Source: Clostridia bacterium
GTDB lineage: Bacteria > Bacillota > Clostridia > Oscillospirales > Acutalibacteraceae
Assembly (NCBI GenBank): GCA_017550105.1
Contig: JAFYLQ010000063.1
Location: 62,001 to 126,000 of the forward strand
Length of the DNA: 64,000 bases
Reading direction: 5' to 3'
The notes below the pieces were generated by a model that made no database searches, had not been told where the DNA came from, and worked only from the letters and a program-made list of their open reading frames with translations. This document shows positions 27,283 to 34,843 of the stretch, piece by piece (position 1 is the first letter of the stretch; each line of letters begins with the position of its first letter). The position numbers and the translations under genes are program-made.

Positions 27283-28428
27283 ATGCTACCCATAAAAGAC
27301 TGTACGGGTTGTAGTGCTTGTGCACATGTTTGTCCTAAGGGTTGTATCAGTATGATTGCAAACGAACATGGATTTTTATACCCTCAGATTAATAATGATA
27401 TTTGTGTTGAATGCGGTGCTTGTAAAAAAAACTGTCCTGTTTTAAATAAAACTGCCACAGAAAAGTCAGAAGAAATTATTTCTTATGCCGCCAAAACCAC
27501 GGATGAAACCATAAGAAAATGTAGTTCTTCCGGTGGTATTTTCTCAGCAATTGCAAAAAAAGTTATTGAAAACAACGGCATTGTTTATGGTGCCGCTTTT
27601 GACGGCAAATTTGTTGTAAAGCACATAAGCGTTTCGTCACTTGATGATTTAGATTTGCTTCGTCGCTCAAAATATGTACAAAGCGATTTAAACAATTCCT
27701 TTGTATCGGTTAAAAATAATCTTACAGAGGGCAAAACCGTACTTTTCACCGGTACTCCCTGCCAAGTTGAAGGTTTATTGGCATACCTAAAAAAGCCCTA
27801 TGATAATTTAATTACCATGGACTTTGTCTGTCACGGTGTTCCATCACCAAATGTGTGGGAATATTACAAAACCTATTTACAAAAACAATATAAATCAGCT
27901 ATAACCGACGTTAATTTCCGCGACAAAACTTTAGGTTGGAAAAATTCTTCGATACGTATAGAGTTTGAAAATAGTAATGTTTATTGTAATCTTTTCAGAA
28001 ATGACCCTTATATGAATGCTTTTTTAGCTAATATGGATTTGCGTGAAAGCTGCTACACCTGTAAATTCAAGTCTGTAAACCATAAAAGCGATATTACCGT
28101 GGCTGATTACTGGGGTATTGATAAAACAAACCCCGAAATTGACGATGACAAGGGCTTGTCTTTAGTATTAATAAACTCTGATAAAGGAGCTTCTCTACTT
28201 AATGTAATTGAAAGTAGTTTAACTCTTACAAAAACAGATGTTGAAAAAACATTCCAATACAACCCCTGTATTATAAAGCCTGCTAAAAAACACAGCTTCA
28301 GTCAATATTTCTTAAATAATTACCGTAAAGGCGATTTTGCAAAAGTGGTTGACAGCTGCCTTAACCCCTCTTACATTACAAGGCTTAAAAGAAAATTTTT
28401 TCAAAGAAAAACGGAGATGCTTAAATGA
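27283..28428 (+). CDS. F420 hydrogenase/dehydrogenase beta-subunit-like Fe-S protein
   Basis: 381 residues. The N-terminus is a two-cluster ferredoxin: CTGCSACAHVCPKGC and CVECGACKKNCPV. Then come CSSSGGIFSAIAKKVI, LFTGTPCQVEGLLAYL, FVCHGVPSPNVWEYY and VADYWGIDK, the FrhB N- and C-terminal domains, with an extra CYTCKF motif. Family members bind flavin and Fe-S clusters; those in glycan clusters are proposed redox partners or reductases of uncertain substrate. F420 itself is not expected in this lineage. ATG behind AAGGAGGG; the stop overlaps the next gene (ATGA). Confidence 0.88.
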   Translation: MLPIKDCTGCSACAHVCPKGCISMIANEHGFLYPQINNDICVECGACKKNCPVLNKTATEKSEEIISYAAKTTDETIRKCSSSGGIFSAIAKKVIENNGIVYGAAFDGKFVVKHISVSSLDDLDLLRRSKYVQSDLNNSFVSVKNNLTEGKTVLFTGTPCQVEGLLAYLKKPYDNLITMDFVCHGVPSPNVWEYYKTYLQKQYKSAITDVNFRDKTLGWKNSSIRIEFENSNVYCNLFRNDPYMNAFLANMDLRESCYTCKFKSVNHKSDITVADYWGIDKTNPEIDDDKGLSLVLINSDKGASLLNVIESSLTLTKTDVEKTFQYNPCIIKPAKKHSFSQYFLNNYRKGDFAKVVDSCLNPSYITRLKRKFFQRKTEMLK

Positions 28429-29405
28429 ACCCCGAACCTCGTATAAGCGTAATTATTCCCGTATATAAATGCGAACAATATCTTGAAGCTTGTGTTGACA
28501 GTATTTTAAAGCAGACTTTTATTGATTTTGAAATTATACTTGTTGACGATGGTTCACCTGATAATAGCGGTAAATTATGCGACGAATTAGCAGAAAAATA
28601 TGATAATATCATTGTCCTTCATCAGGAAAATCAGGGCCAAGCCGCCGCACGTAATAACGGAGTGAAAATTGCCAATGGCGAATGGCTCCACTTTGTGGAT
28701 TGTGATGATGCCATCCACCCCCAGATGCTTGAAGCACTGTACAATGCAGCCACACAAAACGATGTTAAATTAGCCGCTTGCTCTGCGGTGCAGGGCGAAG
28801 CTAAGCCCGAGAACTTCGATGCTTTTGCAGACGTTAGCTTTAACGCACTTGAAATGACCGAGGAAAATATTTTAAGCCTTTGTAAAAATGAAAAATATTA
28901 TTACTGGGTTGTGTGGGGTAAGCTGATTCACAAATCTATTTATGAAAAGTATCCCCTTACCGAAGGTAGGATTTACGAGGATAATGCCATTGTCTGTAAG
29001 TGGCTTTATGAAGCAAAAACAGTTGCCATAACTGATGCTCCCTTGTATTTTTACTACATAAATACCTCGGGCACTACAAAAAAAGCCTTTACCGAAAAGC
29101 AGTTTGACGTTCTGTGGGCATTTAAAGAGCAAATCGACTTTTTCAATTCAATTAATTTCAAAAAAATGACGGAACATTTAGCAACCTATTATTTTGAAAT
29201 TTCCGCCAATATGCAATACCGTGCAAAAACCGAAAATGCAAAAGCGCTTATACCCTTAATAAAAGAAATGGAAAATGATATTAAGGCTCTTTACGCCCCT
29301 TATATAAAGCCTGACACACAGCAAAAGCTTTATTATTACGAAAAAACAAATAAGCCTATGTTTTATATAACAAGGCTAAAAAAGAAGTTAGGATTATTAA
29401 AATGA
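28425..29405 (+). CDS. Glycosyltransferase family 2
   Basis: 326 residues. RISVIIPVYKCEQYLEACVDSIL, LVDDGSPDNSGKLCDEL, NQGQAAARNNGVKIANGEWLHFVDCDDA and YEDNAIVCKWLY give the GT-A fold. The metal motif reads DCDD rather than DSDD. The first 110 residues are close to those of the next gene, suggesting tandem duplication. The start overlaps the F420-beta-like gene by 4 bp. Confidence 0.92.
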   Translation: MNPEPRISVIIPVYKCEQYLEACVDSILKQTFIDFEIILVDDGSPDNSGKLCDELAEKYDNIIVLHQENQGQAAARNNGVKIANGEWLHFVDCDDAIHPQMLEALYNAATQNDVKLAACSAVQGEAKPENFDAFADVSFNALEMTEENILSLCKNEKYYYWVVWGKLIHKSIYEKYPLTEGRIYEDNAIVCKWLYEAKTVAITDAPLYFYYINTSGTTKKAFTEKQFDVLWAFKEQIDFFNSINFKKMTEHLATYYFEISANMQYRAKTENAKALIPLIKEMENDIKALYAPYIKPDTQQKLYYYEKTNKPMFYITRLKKKLGLLK

Positions 29406-30376
29406 TAACTATTGTAGTCCCCGTTTATAAGGTTGAAGAATATCTTGAACGTTGCGTTGACAGTATTCTTAAACAATCATATAAGGATTTTGAGCTTTTG
29501 CTCGTTGACGACGGCTCACCCGACAACTGCGGTAAAATGTGCGATGAATACACCGAAAAGGATAACCGTATTTTTGTTATTCATCAAAAAAACGGCGGGC
29601 TTTCCTCTGCAAGAAATACCGGTATAAATTGGTTTTACGAGCAAAACAGAAGTGATTACATTACCTTTATAGACAGTGATGACTGGCTTCACCCCGATTG
29701 TCTTAAAATTTTAGCTGACGGTATAAAAAAGGATGTTAAAATCAGTATTTGTAACTATACAAGGGTTACTGATGTAATTCCCAATAAAAATTTTGATAAT
29801 GTTGAATATGAATTAACCACTCCCGAGGATTTTTTGGTTAATCACTCATGGCAATATAACTATGCTTGGGGTAAGCTTTATCACAAAGATTTATTGCAGG
29901 ACATCCGCTACCCCGTGGGCAAAAATTTTGAGGATACCTTTACAACCTACAAGCTTCTTCACCAATGCGAAAAAGTAGCCTATACCGACATATCCCTTTA
30001 CTACTACTTCCGTAATGAAACGGGCATTTCACGCTCCCCCTGGAATACATCTGAGCTTGTAATTTTTGATGCAATGGAGGAGCAGCTAAAATTTTACAAA
30101 GAAAAAAATCTTCAGAAGGCATACGATAAAGAATTCGAGCTTTTTGTTCACCACCACGCATATCAGATTGTACGCATCAAGGAAAATAAAAAGGATTTAA
30201 AGAAAAATAAGCCTATTTTAAAGGATATAAAGAAGACGTTAAAAAGCTATCTTAATGAAAACAAGGATAAATTCAACGTTCATAATATGACCTATTCTTA
30301 CGAGGCGGCATACCCGCTTATGATGAAAATATATGCACTGGCAAGTAAAACCAAGGCGAAACTGTTGAGGAAATAA
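29402..30376 (+). CDS. Glycosyltransferase family 2
   Basis: 324 residues. ITIVVPVYKVEEYLERCVDSIL, LVDDGSPDNCGKMCDEYTEK, NGGLSSARNTGINW, ITFIDSDDWLHPDCL and NFEDTFTTYKLLHQC are family 2 motifs. A short insertion (FYEQNRS) precedes the DSDD site. C-terminal basic helices end in KTKAKLLRK. The ATG overlaps the preceding stop by 4 bp. Likely an inverting transferase acting on the lipid-linked intermediate. Confidence 0.92.
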   Translation: MITIVVPVYKVEEYLERCVDSILKQSYKDFELLLVDDGSPDNCGKMCDEYTEKDNRIFVIHQKNGGLSSARNTGINWFYEQNRSDYITFIDSDDWLHPDCLKILADGIKKDVKISICNYTRVTDVIPNKNFDNVEYELTTPEDFLVNHSWQYNYAWGKLYHKDLLQDIRYPVGKNFEDTFTTYKLLHQCEKVAYTDISLYYYFRNETGISRSPWNTSELVIFDAMEEQLKFYKEKNLQKAYDKEFELFVHHHAYQIVRIKENKKDLKKNKPILKDIKKTLKSYLNENKDKFNVHNMTYSYEAAYPLMMKIYALASKTKAKLLRK

Positions 30377-30378
30377 AT

Positions 30379-31137
30379 ATGAGTATTCCAAAAGTAATTC
30401 ACTACTGCTGGTTCGGTGGTAATCCACTACCCAAATCCGCAGAAAAATGTATAAAAAGCTGGCAGAAATACTGCCCCGACTACGAAATCAAGCGTTGGGA
30501 CGAAAGCAATTTTGATGTTAATTGCAACCCCTACTGTAAATTCGCCTTTGAAAACAAAAAATGGGCTTTTTTAACCGATTACATACGTCTTAAGGTGGTT
30601 TATGACAACGGCGGCGTATATCTTGATACGGACGTTGAGCTCCTTAAGAATATTGATAAATTAGTTGAAACCGGCGCCTATATGGGACTTCAAAACGAAA
30701 CTGAGGTTGCAACGGGTCTCGGCTTCGCAGGTGAAAAAGGCAACGCCTTTATAGGTGAAAATATGCGCTATTACGAGGAGCTTGACGATTTTTCCGCCCT
30801 TCGCTCCTGCCCCATTATTACAACCGAATTACTTATTCCCTACGGATTAACCGAAAACACCGGCAAGGTTCAGACTGTAGCGGGCATGAATATTTACCCG
30901 CCCGAATACCTTTGCCCCAAAAATGAGCGTACAGGTCTTTCAGAAAAAACAAAGAATACCTATTCCATACATCATTTTGACGCCTCCTGGTTCGAGGAAT
31001 CATGGAAAGAGGGTCAGAAAAAGCGTTGGCGCAGAGAAAAAATAAGGTATATAATTCATCTCCCCAACAAAATCCTTATGAAAATACTTGGCGAAAAAAA
31101 CTACGCTAAATTAAAAGCACTATTAAAAAGAGGTTAA
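30379..31137 (+). CDS. DXD-containing glycosyltransferase (GT32/OCH1-like)
   Basis: 252 residues. IPKVIHYCWFGGNPLPKSAEKCIKSW, YEIKRWDESNFDV and AFLTDYIRLKVVYDNGGVYLDTDVELL form the sugar-binding DXD region (DTD) of the GT32 family. HHFDASWFEESW near the end is also conserved. Members transfer mannose, galactose or GlcNAc in bacterial capsules. ATG two bases after the previous stop. Confidence 0.9.
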   Translation: MSIPKVIHYCWFGGNPLPKSAEKCIKSWQKYCPDYEIKRWDESNFDVNCNPYCKFAFENKKWAFLTDYIRLKVVYDNGGVYLDTDVELLKNIDKLVETGAYMGLQNETEVATGLGFAGEKGNAFIGENMRYYEELDDFSALRSCPIITTELLIPYGLTENTGKVQTVAGMNIYPPEYLCPKNERTGLSEKTKNTYSIHHFDASWFEESWKEGQKKRWRREKIRYIIHLPNKILMKILGEKNYAKLKALLKRG

Positions 31138-31140
31138 ACT

Positions 31141-32046
31141 ATGGCACTCACCAAAGGCTTTCTTACAATCGCAACGGGTAAAGAGCAATATTACGAAATT
31201 GCCAAAAATCTTTTGCTTTCCTATCGCTTCACAACCAAAGAGCCCCTGCCCTTTACCATTTTGTGCGACACAGAAAATGAATATACCAAGTTTTTTGACG
31301 AGGTTCGTATTTTCACCGAGCCCACTCGTTCATACCTTGACAAGCTTAATATGTTTGACCTGCTGCCCTATGATATAAATATCTTTATAGATGCGGACTG
31401 TCTCTGCTTCGGTGACATTAACCGCCTTTTCGATATTTTCGAAAATGCCGACGACTTCTGCTGCTACGGCAGGGTTTTGCCCCTTGATGATAAAACCGGT
31501 TGGTTTGAATATGATAACCTTAATGAAGCTTTACAAAAGCAGATTGACTATGTTGTGGGTCTTCACGGAGGTATTTACTATATCCGTAAAACCCAAAAGG
31601 CAAAAAAAGTTCTGGACGATGCCAAAGCTTTCACAAAAAATTATACCGCTTATAAATTCAAGGGTAAATTTGAAACACCCGGTGACGAGCCCGTTGTAGC
31701 TCTTAGTATGGCAGTAAATGGTTGTAAGCCCATCCCGCACGATTTTTCTTCATTGATCTGTTGGTGGGAGCACGAAAACTTATTTGACCTTGATATTATA
31801 AATAAATCAGCTTACTGCAGACCCCTCAACACAAAAACAGATATTGTTCACTGGGGTACTCGTTTCACAAAATCAATCCCCTATTTAAAAGAAATGGCAG
31901 CTTTGATGCTTAATTTACAAGGTGCAAGTGAAAAAGAAATCAAAAAATCCAATAAGTACTATGATAAGTTACTTGCTAAAGAAAAAGCAAATCAGTTTAA
32001 AACACGGGTTATCAACAAAATAAACCGAACTCTAAATAAAAGCTAA
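31141..32046 (+). CDS. Glycosyltransferase, GT8-like
   Basis: 301 residues. The N-terminus (FLTIATGKEQYYEIAKNLLLSY), YDINIFIDADCLCFGDINRLFDIF (DAD metal site) and GGIYYIRKTQKAKKVLDDA suggest a GT8 or glycogenin-like GT-A transferase. IVHWGTRFTKS near residue 240 fits the C-terminal metal/UDP contact region. The overall assignment is weaker than for other transferases in the operon. It lies 3 bp after the GT32 gene. Confidence 0.75.
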   Translation: MALTKGFLTIATGKEQYYEIAKNLLLSYRFTTKEPLPFTILCDTENEYTKFFDEVRIFTEPTRSYLDKLNMFDLLPYDINIFIDADCLCFGDINRLFDIFENADDFCCYGRVLPLDDKTGWFEYDNLNEALQKQIDYVVGLHGGIYYIRKTQKAKKVLDDAKAFTKNYTAYKFKGKFETPGDEPVVALSMAVNGCKPIPHDFSSLICWWEHENLFDLDIINKSAYCRPLNTKTDIVHWGTRFTKSIPYLKEMAALMLNLQGASEKEIKKSNKYYDKLLAKEKANQFKTRVINKINRTLNKS

Positions 32047-32064
32047 GATTTTACGAGGATTAAT

Positions 32065-33144
32065 ATGACCAAAAACAACCTTCCCCAAAGGCAATACCAC
32101 CTTGATTATTTAAGGGTATTTGCATCCATAGCTATAATACTGCTTCACGTTACAGCACAGAACTTACCTTATGTTGAGTTAGCGGGTACCGAAAGGAACA
32201 TCTATAATATATGTAATGGTGCTTCACGATGGGGAGTTCCTGTTTTCGTAATGATGAGCGGTGCACTTTTTCTCCCACGTGAAATTCCCACAAAAACACT
32301 TTATAAAAAATACATACTCCGTATGGCGATAGCCTACGTTGTATGGTCGGCCTTTTATGCTGTTGTTGACCCTATAGGACAGTTTGTTTTTACAGAAGGA
32401 TATCAGTTATCTTTTGTTGAAATTTTAGGTAATTTTATATCAGGCGCTGTTCATCTTTGGTTCTTACCGATGATTATAGGGCTTTATATGTGTATCCCCC
32501 TTATAAAACAATTAACCAAAAGTGATAACCTGATAAAATATTTTTTACTACTATCATTTGTTTTCTGTTTTATAAAAACTCAAGCAGAATTAGTTACAAC
32601 ACATTTTCTTAGCGATAATGTTGAATTAATTTTTGATAGCATTAATACGGTTTTCAAAAACTTTAATGTAAATATGATATTGGGCTTTGTTTCATATTTC
32701 ATACTCGGATTTTACTTAAATAAAACCGAAATCAGCAAAAAGCACAGAACGATTATATATATTCTTGGTGTAATCGGACTTATATTGACAATTTGGCTTA
32801 ATTTATTGGCATCCGAAAATGCTGGTAAGTCTTTAGAAGTTTTTTATAGTGCAACATCTATAAACGTACTTTTAATGTCAATGGCAATATTCGTGTGGTT
32901 CAAATATAACGTCAAGGGTAATGATAAGTTTAATAAAGTAATTATTAAACTATCAAAATATAGCTTTGGTGCTTTCCTTGTGCATATTTTTATTCTTCAG
33001 GTATTACACGCTTTTGGTATTCAAACCACAAGTTTCCACCCCGTTTTATCCGTACCGGCAATCACAATTTTCACAGCAATAGCATCCTACCTAATATCAT
33101 TTGTTTTAAATAAGATACCTGTAATAAAAAAATATATTGTTTAA
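32065..33144 (+). CDS. Membrane O-acyltransferase (acyltransferase 3/WecH-like)
   Basis: 359 residues with about ten membrane segments. RQYHLDYLRVFASIAIILLHVTAQ carries the conserved Arg/His, and NGASRWGVPVFVMMSGALFL and SGAVHLWFLPMIIGLYMCIPL are typical of acyltransferase family 3. The enzyme should add acetyl or succinyl groups to sugars during or after polymerisation at the membrane. ATG behind ACGAGG. The gene is AT-rich. Confidence 0.9.
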   Translation: MTKNNLPQRQYHLDYLRVFASIAIILLHVTAQNLPYVELAGTERNIYNICNGASRWGVPVFVMMSGALFLPREIPTKTLYKKYILRMAIAYVVWSAFYAVVDPIGQFVFTEGYQLSFVEILGNFISGAVHLWFLPMIIGLYMCIPLIKQLTKSDNLIKYFLLLSFVFCFIKTQAELVTTHFLSDNVELIFDSINTVFKNFNVNMILGFVSYFILGFYLNKTEISKKHRTIIYILGVIGLILTIWLNLLASENAGKSLEVFYSATSINVLLMSMAIFVWFKYNVKGNDKFNKVIIKLSKYSFGAFLVHIFILQVLHAFGIQTTSFHPVLSVPAITIFTAIASYLISFVLNKIPVIKKYIV

Positions 33145-33173
33145 AATTAATCAATATATCAAGGGGGATTAAA

Positions 33174-33731
33174 ATGAAATTTAAAAACAAACCCTGGTAT
33201 TCCGACTATATGCGCGTAAGAGACAACAAAAAGTTCTCGTTTTTTTCTTTTGTAAAAGACTTTATATTTTACCACAGGATAAGATATATGGTGTATTTCC
33301 GATGCGCGCAAAAAACGAGATGTAAATTATTCAAGTTTTTCTACGAACAAAATTTATATTGGCTTTGCCGAAAATACGGTATTGAAATTAAAACCAACAC
33401 CCAAATCGGTGAGGGCTTTTGTATGATTCACCCATATAACATTACCGTGTCACCTTTTGCGGTTTTGGGTAAAAACGTTAATATGTACAAGGGCTCAACC
33501 ATTGGTAATAATACAGGTAATCCGGTTGGAGCACCCGTAATCGGTGACTGTGTACAAATCGGCATTAATGCAACAGTTATAGGCGGTATTACCATAGGCG
33601 ATGACGTTTTAATCGCACCAAACGCTTTCGTAAACTGTGACGTGCCGGCACACAGCGTAGTTGTGGGCAATCCCTGTAAAATTCACCACAAGGAAAATGC
33701 AACTCAGCAATTTATCTGGAACAAGGTATAA
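33174..33731 (+). CDS. Hexapeptide-repeat O-acetyltransferase (CysE/LbH-like)
   Basis: 185 residues. A basic, aromatic N-terminus leads to a left-handed beta-helix with hexapeptide turns: IGEGFCMIHPYNITV, SPFAVLGKNVNMYKGSTIGNN, PVIGDCVQIGINATVIGGITIGDDVLIAPNAFVNCDVPAHSVVVGNP. The catalytic His would be in MIHPYN. It is like serine-acetyltransferase-fold proteins of capsule clusters that acetylate sugars with acetyl-CoA in the cytosol. ATG behind AAGGGGGATT. Confidence 0.88.
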   Translation: MKFKNKPWYSDYMRVRDNKKFSFFSFVKDFIFYHRIRYMVYFRCAQKTRCKLFKFFYEQNLYWLCRKYGIEIKTNTQIGEGFCMIHPYNITVSPFAVLGKNVNMYKGSTIGNNTGNPVGAPVIGDCVQIGINATVIGGITIGDDVLIAPNAFVNCDVPAHSVVVGNPCKIHHKENATQQFIWNKV

Positions 33732-33735
33732 TTTT

Positions 33736-34431
33736 ATGAAATTAATGAGCTTTAACACGCTTTTTTGCACAAATTATTTCACTAAAAAAATAGACTTCGT
33801 AGCAATGGCGGATGTAATTAAAAAATGCGACCCTGATATTGTCGGTCTTAATGAAATGTACGGCAAAAGTCATATGGAAGAATATGACTCACAGACCGAA
33901 AAGCTTTCGACTTTATCGGGTCTTACATATTGCAAATTTGCTGAAGCCTGCACCCTTGAGGAAGGCACCTTCGGTAACGGTATTTTGTCAAAAATCCCAT
34001 TTTCGGACGTTCAGGTTATACCCATTCCCGAGGACGAAATCAAGACCGGCGATCAGCTTTACGAGCCCCGTTGTCTTTTGAAAGTAAAATATGATAACGG
34101 GCTTACCGTTCTTATCACACACTTCGGCTTAAATGTTGACGAACATATCCACGCAGTAAACACAGTACTCGAAAATCTTGAAGACGAAAAATGCGTGCTT
34201 ATGGGTGACTTTAACGTAACACCCGACAACAAGGTTTTAAAGCCCATTCAGGAAAGAATGACTGATACCGCAACATTTTTTGAAAAGCCCTATTTAACCT
34301 TCCCCTCAAAGGAGCCCTTCAAAAAAATCGACTATATTTTCGTTAGCAAGGATATCAAGGTTGTATCGGCGGACGTGCCTCAGATTGCAGTTTCCGACCA
34401 CCTGCCCCATACGGTTGAGATAGAATTTTAA
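33736..34431 (+). CDS. Endonuclease/exonuclease/phosphatase-fold hydrolase
   Basis: 231 residues from the ATG at 33736; the open frame extends upstream only inside the previous gene. KLMSFNTLFC, DIVGLNEMYGKS (metal Glu), TVLITHFGLNVD, LMGDFNVTPDN and VSDHLPHTVEIEF are the EEP superfamily set. No signal peptide, so cytosolic. Members hydrolyse phosphodiesters in nucleic acids, lipids or small molecules. As last gene of a polysaccharide operon it might act on a phosphorylated sugar or lipid intermediate, but this is inference. Confidence 0.85.
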   Translation: MKLMSFNTLFCTNYFTKKIDFVAMADVIKKCDPDIVGLNEMYGKSHMEEYDSQTEKLSTLSGLTYCKFAEACTLEEGTFGNGILSKIPFSDVQVIPIPEDEIKTGDQLYEPRCLLKVKYDNGLTVLITHFGLNVDEHIHAVNTVLENLEDEKCVLMGDFNVTPDNKVLKPIQERMTDTATFFEKPYLTFPSKEPFKKIDYIFVSKDIKVVSADVPQIAVSDHLPHTVEIEF

Positions 34432-34443
34432 AAACTTAAATTA

Positions 34444-34476
34444 AACGCAGACAATAAAAAGTTGTCTGCGTTTTTC
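34444..34476 (+). terminator. Terminator of the exopolysaccharide operon
   Basis: AACGCAGACAA pairs with TTGTCTGCGTT around TAAAAAG, followed by a T run, 12 bp after the last stop. Confidence 0.88.
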
Positions 34477-34591
34477 ATTATATGTCCCTCGCGTCTCCGC
34501 CAAGACGAACCGACACGAGATGGACTATTTTCGTTCAAGTCTCGCATTATAAAAAAATAAAGCAGACAGCCTAAAGGCTATCTGCTTTATT
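34477..34591. other. Intergenic region with inverted copy of the tRNA T-arm
   Basis: No gene is seen here. GTTCAAGTCTCGC at 34533-34545 is an exact inverted copy of the tRNA-Pro T-arm sequence at 34603-34615. The rest holds the tRNA terminator and a sequence I cannot place. Confidence 0.5.
34551..34590 (-). terminator. Terminator of tRNA-Pro
   Basis: Minus strand ATAAAGCAGATAGCCT pairs with AGGCTGTCTGCTTTAT (one G-U/A-C irregularity) and is followed by TTTTTTTATAAT. It starts 1 bp after the CCA end. Confidence 0.88.
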
Positions 34592-34667
34592 TGGTCCGAG
34601 TGGCGAGACTTGAACTCACGGCCTCTTGACCCCCAGTCAAGCGCGCTACCAACTGCGCCACACCCGG
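34592..34667 (-). tRNA. tRNA-Pro (anticodon GGG)
   Basis: 76 nt including an encoded CCA. Minus strand begins CCGGGTG and ends CACTCGG-A-CCA (acceptor with one G-U). D-arm GCGC-AGTTGGTA-GCGC, anticodon arm CTTGA-CTGGGGG-TCAAG giving GGG after U33, and T-arm with GTTCAAG-type loop. It reads proline codons CCC/CCU. Confidence 0.95.
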
Positions 34668-34843
34668 ATAACGAATGATATAATATCACATCATTTAACA
34701 TTTTGCAAGTGTTTTTTTCATTTTTTTATAAAATTTTTATTTTAATCCAATTTATTTAACACGCTATCTTCTAAAGCAATATTTTGTCACTGTTATAAAC
34801 AGACGTTGTGCCGTTTCGTTCACAACGTCTGTTTGTTTTTTCA
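34668..34843. other. Intergenic region
   Basis: AT-rich, including long T and A runs at 34710-34750. The only structure seen is the hairpin at 34797-34834. Confidence 0.5.
34797..34834. terminator. Hairpin terminator after the GH39-like gene
   Basis: AAACAGACGTTGTG pairs with CACAACGTCTGTTT (14 bp) around a 10-nt loop, 10 bp past the GH39-like stop. The T tract is stronger on the plus strand but the position fits the minus-strand gene, so it may work in both directions. Confidence 0.7.
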
